Below, one piece after another: positions 42,785 through 52,192 of a DNA stretch of 58,637 bases. Numbering within the stretch: the stretch's first letter is position 1; each line of letters begins with the position of its first letter. Position numbers and translations under genes: made by a program. The stretch spans positions 1 to 58,637 of the forward strand of contig JAFYDQ010000060.1 of assembly GCA_017544705.1 (NCBI GenBank), in the 5' to 3' direction. The notes beneath the pieces were generated by a model, which was not told the origin of the DNA, ran no database searches, and saw only the letters and a program-made list of their open reading frames with translations. Source of the DNA: Lachnospiraceae bacterium. GTDB lineage: Bacteria; Bacillota; Clostridia; Lachnospirales; Lachnospiraceae.

Positions 42785-44143
42785 ATGGACGTTCCGGAAC
42801 AATATATGCAGAACATGCAGGAATTGCTTGGGGACGCTTTCGATGATTTTGCCGCCTCTTTTTCTATGCCTTCTTTTCACGCTCTTCGCGTGAACACGCT
42901 ACGTTCCGGGGCTGATGAAAACATCATAAAACTGCCGTTTGTTACGGATCGTGTTCCTTATGTACAAAATGCTTTTTTTGTTGCCGTAGGAGAGAAACCA
43001 TCCAGGCATCCTTATCATGCGGCAGGACTTTATTACCTGCAGGAACCGTCGGCAATGCTCCCGGCGGACCGTTTACCGGTTCATGAAGGAAATCTCGTTC
43101 TGGATCTTTGCGCAGCACCCGGCGGAAAAGCGACTGCAATACTTGCCAAATTAAACGGAACCGGGATCCTTGTTGCAAATGATATCAGTGTCAGCCGCAC
43201 ACAAGCACTGGTCAGCAATCTGACCTATACCGGTGCGGACAATTATTTTGTTACGGCTGAATCACCCGAACATCTGGCAAAATCTTATGGTGCCGTATTT
43301 GACAGCATCATTGTGGATGCACCCTGTTCCGGAGAGGGGATGTTTCGTAAGGATCCTTCTCTGATCCGTGACTGGGTATCGAAAGGACCGGGGCATTATG
43401 TACCGATCCAGCGCCAAATCCTGGCAAATGCCGTGTCATTATTAAAAAACGGCGGCTATCTGCTGTATTCCACCTGTACATTTTCGACAGCAGAGGATGA
43501 AGAGCAGATCCTATGGCTTTTAGAGCAATATCCCTGCATGCATCCCGTTCCCTTAGCACCTTCTGACGGCCTGATGCAGGGTTTCAAAGGACTATCCTGC
43601 GCACTCCGTGCTTTTCCGCATAAGATCAGCGGTGAAGGGCATTTCCTTGCGCTCCTGCAAAAAAAAGACGGGGATGATCCCATTACAACCATGCAGAGCA
43701 TTCCGTTAAATGCGCATCCTTTGCCGAATGAATTCGATCATTTAACGCAAATGATGCGTCAAATGCCCGACCGGAAACGGCTCATGATCCATAAAGATCA
43801 TGTATATTACCTGCCGACAGATTACGAGCGCATCTATCGCAGGGATATCCGTTTCCAAAGGACCGGATTGTTGCTTGGAGAGATCAAAAATGGGCACTTT
43901 AAACCTGCACAGGCGTTTGCTCTTTCATTAAATGCTGACGATTTTGAAAACGTCTGCAATTTGCCTTCCGATGATGAACGCGTGATCCGTTATTTGCACG
44001 GTGAGACCATTCCCTTTGATCTGCCGGGAATTCCGGACAACGAAGACCTCTTATTCTGTACGGACAATTATGCGCTCGGATTCGCCAAAAAGAGCAGGAA
44101 TATGTTGAAAAATCGTTTGAATCCGCATTTTCGATGGATGTGA
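42785..44143 (+). CDS. RsmF/RsmB-type rRNA (cytosine-C5) methyltransferase
   Basis: NOL1/NOP2/Sun-family m5C methylase of 452 residues. The SAM site LDLCAAPGGKATAILAKL (about residues 105-122) and the catalytic pair are clear: DAPCSGEGMFRKDP (about 178-191) and YSTCTFSTAEDEEQILWLLE (about 228-247), where the Cys in STCTF forms the covalent intermediate and that in APCSG aids release. A C-terminal RsmF-type and PUA-like region (about 310-452) points to RsmF/YebU-like methylation of 16S rRNA, although Gram-positive members can modify several sites. The stop lies six bases before the next start. Confidence 0.9.
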   Translation: MDVPEQYMQNMQELLGDAFDDFAASFSMPSFHALRVNTLRSGADENIIKLPFVTDRVPYVQNAFFVAVGEKPSRHPYHAAGLYYLQEPSAMLPADRLPVHEGNLVLDLCAAPGGKATAILAKLNGTGILVANDISVSRTQALVSNLTYTGADNYFVTAESPEHLAKSYGAVFDSIIVDAPCSGEGMFRKDPSLIRDWVSKGPGHYVPIQRQILANAVSLLKNGGYLLYSTCTFSTAEDEEQILWLLEQYPCMHPVPLAPSDGLMQGFKGLSCALRAFPHKISGEGHFLALLQKKDGDDPITTMQSIPLNAHPLPNEFDHLTQMMRQMPDRKRLMIHKDHVYYLPTDYERIYRRDIRFQRTGLLLGEIKNGHFKPAQAFALSLNADDFENVCNLPSDDERVIRYLHGETIPFDLPGIPDNEDLLFCTDNYALGFAKKSRNMLKNRLNPHFRWM

Positions 44144-44148
44144 AACCT

Positions 44149-44715
44149 ATGAAGAAAAAAGAAAAAGGCAGTTACGGCTATATCAGAAGACAACAGTTCC
44201 TGACGATCATAAGGACGGTTATTTTGTTTGCACTTTCTCTCGGTTTATATGCGACCGGTCTGATCACGACCGGGTCCAATAAAAATCTGTTAACCGTCAT
44301 TGCGGTACTGGGATTGTTGCCTGCGGCAAAAAGCATGGTCAACATGATCATGTTCCTGCGTTTCAGATCTCTGGATCCTGCATCCTATGCACAATATGAA
44401 TCCGCGTTAAACGGTGTTGCCGTTCTTTACGAGAATATCCTGACGACAAAAGAACAAGCCTATTATCTGCCCGTCCTGGCCTGTTCCAACCATACGGTCT
44501 GTGCTTATTGTCCCGGGTCCGGGGAACTGAAAGAGCTCGAATCCCACATCAGGGAATGCGTCAGGACGGAAGGGATCGATATCAGTGTGAAGATCTTTGC
44601 CAATGAGCAGCTTTTTCTTGACAGGCTTCCTGGGTTGTCCAAGATGCTTTCCGATGCTTTGGACCAAAAGGATACGGATCGCATTTTTGCGGTTATAAAG
44701 GCGGTCTCCCTATGA
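44149..44715 (+). CDS. Two-helix membrane protein of unknown function
   Basis: No family recognised. The 188-residue product begins with a Lys/Arg-rich cytoplasmic stretch (MKKKEKGSYGYIRRQQ), followed by two transmembrane helices (about residues 20-40 and 47-68, the latter with LLTVIAVLGLLPAAKSMVNM), and a soluble C-terminal domain of about 110 residues with an alternating strand/helix pattern and several Cys (LACSNHTVCAYC). The ATG at 44149 is preferred because GGATGTGA lies eight bases ahead; an in-frame ATG at 44134 lies inside the methylase gene. It overlaps the pseudouridine synthase gene by four bases, so the two are translationally linked. Confidence 0.75.
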   Translation: MKKKEKGSYGYIRRQQFLTIIRTVILFALSLGLYATGLITTGSNKNLLTVIAVLGLLPAAKSMVNMIMFLRFRSLDPASYAQYESALNGVAVLYENILTTKEQAYYLPVLACSNHTVCAYCPGSGELKELESHIRECVRTEGIDISVKIFANEQLFLDRLPGLSKMLSDALDQKDTDRIFAVIKAVSL

Positions 44716-45665
44716 AAGAATACAGGATCCCGCAAAATGATGCCGGTATGCGGCTCGATAAATTCTGTGCCAGAGTCCTAAAGAATGCGCCTTATTCATT
44801 TATCTTCAAAATGCTTCGTAAAAAGAACATCACCCTGAACGGAAAAAAGGCGAAAGGCAATGAACTGCTGCAACCGGAAGATCTCGTGGTCTTTTATCTT
44901 TCCGATGAAACCATCGCCTCTTTTGGCAGGGAAACGGCTGATGCACTGTCATGGGAGAATGATCCGTATGAGCCCGAAGTTGTTTTTGAGAATGAACAAC
45001 TTCTTATCGTCAATAAGCCGGACGGTATGCTTTCCCAGAAGGCCGGCGCGAATGACCGTTCCATGAATGAATACTGTATCCGTTATCTGACGAAGAACGG
45101 ATCCTATAATCCGTCGGATCCTGCGGCTTTTAAGCCGGCCGTTTGCAACCGGCTGGATCGTAATACATCCGGGCTAATGCTTATCGCCAAGACGCATGCT
45201 GCGGCTTCCATGCTTGCAAAAGCATTGCGTGATCGTTCCATGGACAAATACTATGCCTGCATCGTTAAAGGCACGATCCGTGAAGCATTTGTACTGAACG
45301 GGTATTTAAAAAAAGACGAGCGCACCAATACCGTTACGATCGTGCCGGATGCTACGGGAGCTGACCGCATCGAAACTGCATTTGAGCCGTTATCGGATCA
45401 AAACGGGCTGACATTGCTTAACGTAAAACTGGTCACCGGAAAATCCCATCAGATCCGCGCACACCTTGCTTCGATCGGACATCCGATCCTGGGCGATCCC
45501 AAGTACGGGGATTCCAATTTTAACCGGGAATACGGATGCAAACACCAGTTGCTACACGCTTATAGGATCAAAATGCCCGTTTTGACTGACGCTTTATCCG
45601 ATTTATCCGGCAGGGAATTTGAAATATCCTTTCCCAAAGAATTTTCCAAGTATATGAGGATCTGA
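44712..45665 (+). CDS. RluA family pseudouridine synthase with S4 domain
   Basis: Converts uridine to pseudouridine in rRNA or tRNA. The 317-residue protein has an N-terminal S4 RNA-binding domain (MRLDKFCARVLKNAPYSFIFKMLRKKNITLNG), then the catalytic domain with the active-site motif CNRLDRNTSGLML (Asp about residue 144), the KYYACIVKG strand, and KSHQIRAHLASIGHPILGD (about 238-256). RluA, RluC and RluD types cannot be separated safely; the S4 domain argues for RluC/RluD-like or RluB-independent members. It starts inside the stop of the membrane protein gene and ends two bases before recU. Confidence 0.92.
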   Translation: MKEYRIPQNDAGMRLDKFCARVLKNAPYSFIFKMLRKKNITLNGKKAKGNELLQPEDLVVFYLSDETIASFGRETADALSWENDPYEPEVVFENEQLLIVNKPDGMLSQKAGANDRSMNEYCIRYLTKNGSYNPSDPAAFKPAVCNRLDRNTSGLMLIAKTHAAASMLAKALRDRSMDKYYACIVKGTIREAFVLNGYLKKDERTNTVTIVPDATGADRIETAFEPLSDQNGLTLLNVKLVTGKSHQIRAHLASIGHPILGDPKYGDSNFNREYGCKHQLLHAYRIKMPVLTDALSDLSGREFEISFPKEFSKYMRI

Positions 45666-45667
45666 TC

Positions 45668-46201
45668 ATGGCTACCTGGAACAGCAGAGGATTACGGGGA
45701 TCCACCCTTGAGGATCTGATCAACCGGACAAATGAAAAATATCTGGAAAGCCATCTGGCACTGATCCAGAAAATCCCGACCCCGATCACGCCGATCACGA
45801 TCGATAAGCATAATCATCAGATCACGCTTGCCTATTTTGATCAAAAGAGCACGGTCGATTATATCGGCGCCGTACAGGGGATTCCGGTTTGCTTTGATGC
45901 CAAGGAATGCGCAAAAGACACGTTTGCGCTCGCAAACATCCATGACCATCAGGTTGCCTTTATGCAGGAGTTTGAACGACAGGGTGGAATCGCTTTTTTC
46001 CTGATCTTTTATTCGCATAAAAACCTCTTTTATTATCTTCGTCTAACCAAACTGATGGAATTCTGGACACGCATGCAGGAGGGCGGAAAAAAGAGTTTCC
46101 GCTACGAAGAGATCGAAACGGAATATCTGCTTCCGTCCAGATCGGGGGTATTGGTACCTTATCTGGACGGGATCAAACTTGATCTGAAAGAACGCGATTG
46201 A
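45668..46201 (+). CDS. recU: Holliday junction resolvase RecU
   Basis: Dimeric nuclease that cuts Holliday junctions in Firmicutes, the counterpart of RuvC. The 177-residue protein starts NSRGLRGSTLEDLINRTNEKYLESHLA, matching the RecU N-terminus, with the nuclease core STVDYIGAVQGIPVCFDAKEC (about residues 59-79; Asp and Glu/Lys active-site residues in DAKE) and HQVAFMQEFERQGGIAFFLI (about 95-114). It is slightly shorter than B. subtilis RecU (about 206), lacking part of the C-terminal tail. It fits with ruvAB elsewhere in this window. The stop codon region overlaps the -35 box of the his promoter. Confidence 0.93.
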   Translation: MATWNSRGLRGSTLEDLINRTNEKYLESHLALIQKIPTPITPITIDKHNHQITLAYFDQKSTVDYIGAVQGIPVCFDAKECAKDTFALANIHDHQVAFMQEFERQGGIAFFLIFYSHKNLFYYLRLTKLMEFWTRMQEGGKKSFRYEEIETEYLLPSRSGVLVPYLDGIKLDLKERD

Positions 46202-46226
46202 CAAACAGTTGCCTGGTTTGTATAAT
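46198..46226 (+). promoter_or_regulatory. Consensus promoter of the his operon
   Basis: TTGACA at 46198-46203, a 17-base spacer and TATAAT at 46221-46226 match the sigma-70/sigma-A consensus perfectly. The -35 box overlaps the recU stop codon. Such a strong promoter usually needs a repressor, and candidate repeats follow directly. Confidence 0.85.
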
Positions 46227-46238
46227 CAACTAAATATC

Positions 46239-46262
46239 AACGTGGTAGCATGGTAGCACGTT
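46239..46262 (+). repeat. Tandem 8-mer inside a hairpin in the his leader
   Basis: TGGTAGCA occurs twice in tandem (46243-46250 and 46251-46258). AACGTG (46239-46244) and CACGTT (46257-46262) can pair around it. The site begins a few bases after the expected transcription start, a place suited to a repressor or an RNA structure. I do not recognise it. Confidence 0.5.
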
Positions 46263-46284
46263 ACAGCGCTAAAGTGAGGAGAAC

Positions 46285-47462
46285 ATGAAAGAACGATTAT
46301 TACATACCCCTGAAGGTGTCAGGGATATTTACGGGTCCGAATATGCCGGAAAAGTCAGATTGCAGAATATACTCTTAACACAGTTCCATTTATACGGCTA
46401 TGAGGATATCCAGACCCCGACATTTGAATTCTTTGATAATTTGCGAGCAATATCGGAACGATTCCAAGCAGAGAATTATACAAATTCTTCGACAAAGAGG
46501 GAAATACGCTTGTTCTTCGTCCCGATTTTACGCCATCCATTGCCAGATGTGTCGCAAAATACTACATGGATGAGACCATGCCGATCCGGTTCTGTTATCT
46601 CGGTAATACCTTTGCCAATGTTTCGGATCTGCAGGGCCGCCTGAAAGAATCAACACAGGTTGGCGTAGAACTGATCAATGATGACAGTGCTTATGCTGAT
46701 GCGGAAATGATCGCACTCATGATCAAGAGCCTGCAATGCAGTGGTCTGAAGGATTTTCAGATCACGATCGGCAATGTGGAATATTTCAAGGGACTCAGTG
46801 AAGAATGCGGGATCGATCCCGATACGGAAATGGATCTGCGTGATTATATTTCCAACAAGAACTATTTCGGTGCACAGCAGATCTTAAACAACAGAAATAT
46901 TGCGGATGATACCTGTCAAAAAATCTTACGCGTGACGGAACTGTTCGGATCGATCGATAATGTCTTAAAAGCTCGGGATATCGTAACAAATGAGCGGTCC
47001 CTTAATGCCATCAACCGCCTTGAAAAGATCCATGAGGAGCTGCGCGCACAAAATCTGGCGCAATACGTGACTTATGATATCGGCATGTTGTCGAAATATC
47101 ACTATTATACCGGTGTGATCTTTAAGGCATACACGTACGGATGCGGTGATGCGATCATGAAGGGCGGGAGATATGATAAACTGCTTTCCGAATTCGGTAA
47201 AGATGCTTCCGCGATCGGATTTGCCGTTGTGGTGGATGAATTATACCAGACCATCCGGCGGGTCGGCCTTATTACGGAACGCAAAAGTGAAGCCGTTGTG
47301 CTTTTATTTGATGAGGAAAAACGGCATGAAGCCTATCAGATGGCAGCGGATCTTAGAAACCGTCAGGTCAAGACCATTTTGCTGAAAAAGGACGGCGTAA
47401 AAACCGACGACGATTACCGGAAATATGCTGAGTCCTTCGGATATGAATTAAGAGAGGTTTAA
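46285..47462 (+). pseudogene. hisZ: ATP phosphoribosyltransferase regulatory subunit HisZ, frameshifted
   Basis: HisZ is a histidyl-tRNA-synthetase-like partner needed by short-form HisG for the first step of histidine synthesis. The frame starts at ATG 46285 (GAGGAG upstream) with LLHTPEGVRDIYGSEYAG and QTPTFEFFD, then loses phase. From base 46440 another frame continues the family sequence without gap: FASNIGTIPSRELYKFFDKE, then NTLVLRPDFTPSIARC, then MPIRFCYLGNTF, and on to the stop at 47460-47462. One missing base near 46438-46439 (GAT-AA-TTT instead of GAT-ANA-TTT) explains the break. No slippery heptamer is seen, so it is either a recent mutation or a sequencing error. hisG follows after one base. 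Confidence 0.85.
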
Positions 47463-47463
47463 T

Positions 47464-48111
47464 ATGGGAAACAGTGATAAATACCTGACCTTTGCGCTCG
47501 GCAAGGGTCGTCTTGCAAGCAAAACGCTGGCGTTATTTGAAGAGATCGGGATCACTTGTGAAGAAATGAAAGATAAGGATTCCCGGAAACTGATCTTTAC
47601 GAACGAAGAACTTAAATTCCGGTTTTTCCTGGCCAAAGGGCCGGATGTCCCCACCTACGTCGAATACGGTGCTGCCGACATCGGTGTTGTTGGCAAAGAT
47701 ACGATCATGGAGGAAGACCGCAGAAATTATGAAGTTCTGGATCTTAAATTCGGAAAATGCAGGATGTGCGTGTGTGGTCCGGCTGAGGCAGGAGAACTTC
47801 TGAAGCATCATGAAATGATCCGTGTGGCCACGAAATATCCGCACATTGCCAAAGACTATTTCTATAACCGTAAGCTGCAGACTGTAGACATCATAAAGCT
47901 TAACGGTTCGATCGAACTGGCACCGATCGTCGGGTTATCCGATGTGATCGTGGATATCGTGGAAACCGGCTCGACACTTCGTGAGAACGGACTTGTAGTT
48001 CTGGAAGAAATCTGTGATCTGTCTGCCCGCATGATCGTCAATCAGGTAAGCATGCGCATGGAATCGGAGCGGATCAACAAACTGATCAAGGATCTGAAGG
48101 AGAAACTATGA
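47464..48111 (+). CDS. hisG: ATP phosphoribosyltransferase, short form (HisG)
   Basis: Joins ATP and PRPP to give phosphoribosyl-ATP, the committed step of histidine synthesis. At 215 residues it is the short catalytic form that lacks the C-terminal regulatory domain and depends on HisZ. Visible features: [20 protein letters not shown] (about residues 10-29), [16 protein letters not shown] (about 68-83), and the PRPP loop [14 protein letters not shown] (about 164-177). Because the neighbouring hisZ is frameshifted, HisG would be inactive in vivo unless HisZ is made in some form. It overlaps hisD by four bases (ATGA). Confidence 0.95.
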   Translation: MGNSDKYLTFALGKGRLASKTLALFEEIGITCEEMKDKDSRKLIFTNEELKFRFFLAKGPDVPTYVEYGAADIGVVGKDTIMEEDRRNYEVLDLKFGKCRMCVCGPAEAGELLKHHEMIRVATKYPHIAKDYFYNRKLQTVDIIKLNGSIELAPIVGLSDVIVDIVETGSTLRENGLVVLEEICDLSARMIVNQVSMRMESERINKLIKDLKEKL

Positions 48112-49397
48112 AAATCGTAAAATTAAATAAACAAACCAAACAGGATATCCTGACTAATCTTCTGAAAAGAAATCCGGGGCAGTATACGGAATATGAGCAG
48201 ACCGTGAATGAGATCCTTGCTGATGTCAGGGAGAACGGAGATAAAGCGGTATTTTCATACACAGAGCGTTTTGATCACTGTAAACTGAACGCGGATACCA
48301 TCCGCGTCACGGAAGAAGAGATTCAGTGTGCCTATGACGCTTATGACAAGGATCTGATCCGCATCATGGAAGATGCTGCCGCAAATATCATCAGCTATCA
48401 CCAAAAACAACTGACAAACAGCTGGATCGAAACAAATGAAAACGGATGTATCCTGGGGCAGAAGATCACCCCGATCGATACGGTCGGCGTATATGTGCCG
48501 GGCGGGAAAGCAGCTTATCCTTCCTCAACGCTGATGTGTATCCTGCCTGCAAAAGTTGCAGGTGTAAGACGGATCATCATGACAACACCCTGCAATGCCG
48601 AGGGCAAAGTGCAGGATTGTACGCTGGTTTCCGCAAAGATCGCCGGAGTTGATGAAATCTATAAAGTCGGCGGTGCTCAGGCGATCGGCGCAATGGCATT
48701 CGGAACAGAAAGCATCCCGAAAGTTGACAAGATCGTCGGACCGGGGAATATTTTTGTCGCATTAGCCAAAAAAGCCGTTTTCGGATATGTATCCATCGAT
48801 TCCGTTGCGGGTCCGAGCGAGATTTTGGTGATCGCGGATGAAAGTGCCGATCCGTCTTATGTGGCCGCAGACCTGCTGTCACAGGCAGAACATGATCAGC
48901 TGGCATCCGCCATTCTGATCACGACTTCTGAAAAGCTTGCCGAGCAGGTACATAATGAAGTCGAAAGGATGACCAAAACGCTGAGCAGGCGGGAGATCAT
49001 TGAAGCATCTCTTGAAAATTACGGTTACATCCTGCTGGCTGATTCCATGGAAGATGCAATGGATGCCGCAAATGCGATCGCATCCGAACATGTCGAGATC
49101 CTGACGAAAAATCCGTTTGAGACCATGGGCAGGCTTAAAAATGCCGGTGCCATTTTCTTAGGTCCCTATTCTTCCGAACCGCTCGGAGATTACTATGCAG
49201 GACCGAATCATGTGCTTCCGACCAACGGGACCGCAAAATTCTTTTCGCCGCTTGGTGTCGATGCATTTATCAAAAGGAGCAGCATCATATCTTATTCAAA
49301 AGAAGCGCTTTTAAATGCCGCGGAAGATATTGCGAAATTTGCGGATGCGGAAGGACTCACGGCACATGCCAATTCCATCCGCATCAGAATGGACTAA
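48108..49397 (+). CDS. hisD: Histidinol dehydrogenase
   Basis: Zinc enzyme that oxidises L-histidinol to L-histidine in two NAD-dependent steps, the last two of the pathway. The 429-residue protein has [15 protein letters not shown] (about residues 128-142), [20 protein letters not shown] (about 188-207), [28 protein letters not shown] (about 233-245), the [15 protein letters not shown] zinc/catalytic region (about 254-268, with the conserved Gln and His), and [11 protein letters not shown] (about 325-335). It overlaps hisG by four bases; hisB follows after 20 bases. Confidence 0.96.
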   Translation: MKIVKLNKQTKQDILTNLLKRNPGQYTEYEQTVNEILADVRENGDKAVFSYTERFDHCKLNADTIRVTEEEIQCAYDAYDKDLIRIMEDAAANIISYHQKQLTNSWIETNENGCILGQKITPIDTVGVYVPGGKAAYPSSTLMCILPAKVAGVRRIIMTTPCNAEGKVQDCTLVSAKIAGVDEIYKVGGAQAIGAMAFGTESIPKVDKIVGPGNIFVALAKKAVFGYVSIDSVAGPSEILVIADESADPSYVAADLLSQAEHDQLASAILITTSEKLAEQVHNEVERMTKTLSRREIIEASLENYGYILLADSMEDAMDAANAIASEHVEILTKNPFETMGRLKNAGAIFLGPYSSEPLGDYYAGPNHVLPTNGTAKFFSPLGVDAFIKRSSIISYSKEALLNAAEDIAKFADAEGLTAHANSIRIRMD

Positions 49398-49417
49398 AGA
49401 GAAAAAAGGAGAGTATG

Positions 49418-50008
49418 ATGGAACGAATTGCCAATCTGGAACGCAAAACAAACGAAACACAGATCAAATGCAGCTTTTCACTGGACGGAACCGGGATCTC
49501 CAAAATTGATACGGGGATCGGTTTTTTCGATCATATGCTGGACGGCTTTACAAGACACGGCTTATTTAATCTCGAATTGTCCGTATCCGGTGATCTTGCG
49601 GTAGATGCTCACCATTCCGTGGAAGATACCGGTATCGTTCTCGGAAACGCGATCGCAAATGCCGTGGGTAATAAAACCGGGATCTGCCGTTTCGGACAAA
49701 TGATCCTTCCGATGGATGATGCGCTGGTGCTGTGTGCGGTCGATCTGAGCGGCAGACCTTATTTTGCATATGACGCGGCATTTTCGGAGGAGCGCATCGG
49801 ATATCTGGATACGGAACTGATCCGGGAATTCTTCTATGCAGTCAGCTACAGTGCCGCGATGAATCTGCATATCCGGGTTCTGGCCGGTCAAAACGGGCAT
49901 CATATTGCGGAAGCCATGTTTAAAGCTTTTGCGAAAGCACTTGATCAGGCTACCAGATTTGATGAACGCATCAAAGATGTATTAAGCACGAAAGGAACTC
50001 TTGCATGA
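49418..50008 (+). CDS. hisB: Imidazoleglycerol-phosphate dehydratase (HisB)
   Basis: Dehydrates imidazole glycerol phosphate to imidazole acetol phosphate. The product of 196 residues is a single-function dehydratase, without the phosphatase domain of enterobacterial HisB. Metal-binding His/Glu motifs are present: [16 protein letters not shown] (about residues 29-44), [14 protein letters not shown] (about 65-78), and the second repeat [22 protein letters not shown] (in two parts, about 150-171). AGGAGAG at 49407-49413 favours ATG 49418; ATG 49415 is in frame and possible. The stop overlaps the start of hisIE by four bases. Confidence 0.95.
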   Translation: MERIANLERKTNETQIKCSFSLDGTGISKIDTGIGFFDHMLDGFTRHGLFNLELSVSGDLAVDAHHSVEDTGIVLGNAIANAVGNKTGICRFGQMILPMDDALVLCAVDLSGRPYFAYDAAFSEERIGYLDTELIREFFYAVSYSAAMNLHIRVLAGQNGHHIAEAMFKAFAKALDQATRFDERIKDVLSTKGTLA

Positions 50009-51279
50009 GCGCAAAATTACTCATTCCATGTATTTATCTGAAAGATGAAAAACCGGTCAGGGGATTTAAGGATTTCACTGTCCTGTCCCCTGATACCGTG
50101 GCATATATCGTCAGTCTATGCGGTTGCGGTGCGGATCAGCTGCTGATCTTCGATCTTTCGGAAACGGAAGCGGAGCATGAAGCACACATTCTCCTGATCA
50201 GGCAGATCAACCAGCATATCGATATTCCTTCCATAGCAGCCGGAAACATCAACCGGCTGGAAGATGTCAAAAAGCTGCTTTATGCCGGTTGTAAGTCTGT
50301 TGCCCTGAATATGGCAAAACAAAGCAATATCGATCTGATCGAAGAAGCCGGAAAGCGCTTCGGGAAAGAAAAACTGATGGCCTGCGTGGATGCGGAAGAA
50401 CAGATCCTCGGGCATGCATCTGATCTTCGTGAATTTGTGAACGGGATCGTTTTGCTGAACAATGAGATCAAAGAAGATTACGCGGCTTTTCGTCTGCTTC
50501 CGCTACTAAACCTGGCGGATGATGCCCTTGCCGCATCGTTGCTTGGCCAAAACTGTGTCTTTGGCCTTTCCGGTGATTATATCAATCAATGCGCAGATTC
50601 CCTGATGGAACGCAAAATACAATTCCGGGAAAACGGGATCGATATCAATCTTTTTGAAAGCACGCTTTCCTTTGACGATCTGAAACTGAATACGGACGGA
50701 CATGTGACTGTTGTGGTGCAGGATTACCGTACGGATGAAGTATTGATGGTCGCATACATGAACCGGGAAGCATATGATATGACTGTAAAAACCGGCAAAA
50801 TGACCTATTATTCAAGAAGCAGGAAAACGCTTTGGATCAAAGGCGAAACAAGCGGGCATTATCAATATGTCCGTTCCCTGTATGCGGATTGTGATCATGA
50901 TACGCTTTTAGCCAAAGTACATCAGATCGGCAGTGCCTGCCATACCGGAAACCGTTCCTGTTTCTTCGAAGAGATCCTGCATACCGAGTACCTGAACAGA
51001 AATCCTCTGAAGGTCTTCGAGGATGTTTACAATGTCATTAACGATCGCAAAGTGCATCCGAAGGAAGGCTCCTATACAAATTATCTGTTTGATAAAGGTA
51101 TGGATAAAATTCTGAAAAAAGTAGGAGAAGAGGCCACGGAGATCGTGATCGCCGCCAAAAATCCCGATCACGAAGAAGTAAAATACGAAATAGCCGATTT
51201 TCTCTATCACGTGATGGTACTGATGGCAGAATGCGATCTCACATGGGCAGATATCACGACAGAACTGGCAAACCGATAA
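50005..51279 (+). CDS. hisIE: HisIE (phosphoribosyl-AMP cyclohydrolase / phosphoribosyl-ATP diphosphatase) with an N-terminal degenerate HisA/HisF-like barrel
   Basis: Bifunctional enzyme for steps two and three of histidine synthesis, here 424 residues instead of the usual 200 or so. Residues 1 to about 215 look like a HisA/HisF TIM barrel: [37 protein letters not shown] and ACVDAEE. The first HisF catalytic Asp (Asp11 of T. maritima) is Tyr11 here, in an ungapped N-terminal match, while the Asp of the ACVDA strand remains. HisI follows (about 225-330; [19 protein letters not shown], zinc Cys/His in CDHDTLL and CHTGNRSCF), then HisE (about 335-424; [16 protein letters not shown]). hisA, hisF, hisH and hisC are not in this operon. 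The barrel may be structural or help channel substrate. Confidence 0.9.
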   Translation: MSAKLLIPCIYLKDEKPVRGFKDFTVLSPDTVAYIVSLCGCGADQLLIFDLSETEAEHEAHILLIRQINQHIDIPSIAAGNINRLEDVKKLLYAGCKSVALNMAKQSNIDLIEEAGKRFGKEKLMACVDAEEQILGHASDLREFVNGIVLLNNEIKEDYAAFRLLPLLNLADDALAASLLGQNCVFGLSGDYINQCADSLMERKIQFRENGIDINLFESTLSFDDLKLNTDGHVTVVVQDYRTDEVLMVAYMNREAYDMTVKTGKMTYYSRSRKTLWIKGETSGHYQYVRSLYADCDHDTLLAKVHQIGSACHTGNRSCFFEEILHTEYLNRNPLKVFEDVYNVINDRKVHPKEGSYTNYLFDKGMDKILKKVGEEATEIVIAAKNPDHEEVKYEIADFLYHVMVLMAECDLTWADITTELANR

Positions 51280-51384
51280 AAAGATATGAAAATCAAAAAA
51301 AGACTGGATTTTTCATTCAAAGGCTTGTATAATGATTTACATAAGTTATCTATCATAGGGGAGTCTCAATAAGGAGGTAGTCAG

Positions 51385-52143
51385 ATGATGACAAATTTAT
51401 TCAGAAAAATGCTTGTCGGAGGCATTGCAATGGTCGGACTTTGTGCCGTACTGTTGACGGTTCCGGCACAAGCGAAAGCCAAACATACCGTAACGTTTAT
51501 TTACGGAACCAAAGTCAATACCCAGCAGGTTCCTGACGGCGGTAATGCCGTTGTTCCGGTTGATACGGGAATTGTAGGGTATACATTCCTCGGCTGGACG
51601 GATTCCTGCATGAATGTCAAGAGCGATAAGCTGATCCTCGGCATGTATGTCAATAATACGCCTTATGCGGCAGCAACCAATTCGACATCCAATGTCAAGA
51701 AGATCAATGACAATAAATCGGCTCCGTTCTTACCCTGGTGGGATGGAACAAAAGGTGTTCCGGGTGTAACATGTGTAGTAAGATGGTACAACGGACATAA
51801 TAATGAACTTTGGAAGACCGAAGTCGTGCCTTACGGCTCATCTCTTCCCGATCCTGCAGATCCCTGCATTGACGGTTATGATTTTGTAGGCTGGGAAGGA
51901 TCCTGGAAGAATATTACGGAAGACAGAGCCATCAAGGCGTGGTATTACAGAGCATATACGGTAAACTTCTATGCACAGTTTCCTGACGGTCATCAGGAAT
52001 ACTTAGAGACACAGCATATCCGTTACGGAGACAATGCAAGAGAATGCCATCCGTACTTCGAATGGTATCGGTTTGACAGATACAGCAGAAGTCTTGAAAA
52101 CGTAACAGAAGATATGGATATTACCGTATATTACAAGGAATAA
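51385..52143 (+). CDS. Small secreted protein with InlB B-repeat-like domains
   Basis: A 252-residue exported protein. The N-terminal signal peptide (about residues 1-30; Lys/Arg near the start, hydrophobic VGGIAMVGLCAVLLTV, then AQAKA) suits a Sec signal peptidase I site. The mature part holds about three beta repeats resembling the Listeria-Bacteroides (InlB B / Flg_new) type, with shared GYTFLGW, GYDFVGWEGSW and WYRFDRY-like cores, each with a basic or polar strand before it. No LPXTG, LysM or choline-binding anchor is seen, so it is probably released or weakly bound to the wall. AAGGAGG at 51372-51378 sets the start. A weak promoter candidate (TATAAT at 51328-51333) precedes it and a strong terminator follows, making it a single-gene unit. 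Confidence 0.8.
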   Translation: MMTNLFRKMLVGGIAMVGLCAVLLTVPAQAKAKHTVTFIYGTKVNTQQVPDGGNAVVPVDTGIVGYTFLGWTDSCMNVKSDKLILGMYVNNTPYAAATNSTSNVKKINDNKSAPFLPWWDGTKGVPGVTCVVRWYNGHNNELWKTEVVPYGSSLPDPADPCIDGYDFVGWEGSWKNITEDRAIKAWYYRAYTVNFYAQFPDGHQEYLETQHIRYGDNARECHPYFEWYRFDRYSRSLENVTEDMDITVYYKE

Positions 52144-52160
52144 TCCGATGTTCAACACAG

Positions 52161-52191
52161 GCAGGATGGCAAATGCCATCCTGCTTTTTTT
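52161..52191 (+). terminator. Rho-independent terminator after the secreted protein gene
   Basis: A perfect ten-pair stem, GCAGGATGGC with GCCATCCTGC, closes on a four-base AAAT loop and is followed by seven T residues. It is the cleanest terminator in the window. Confidence 0.93.
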
Positions 52192-52192
52192 A

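Noticed and set aside
46227..46284. Possible T-box riboswitch before hisZ, because TGGTAGCACG resembles the end of a T-box antiterminator
   Set aside because: The leader from the expected start point to the ATG is only about 50 bases, there is no specifier stem and no terminator, and the conserved GGTGG-NACC-GCG core is absent.
46425..46445. Programmed ribosomal frameshift in hisZ
   Set aside because: There is no slippery X-XXY-YYZ heptamer at the switch, and HisZ is not known to use frameshifting.
51280..51330. Possible terminator after hisIE
   Set aside because: The only inverted repeat is a weak AT-only stem of six or seven pairs with a 12-base loop and no clean T-run.
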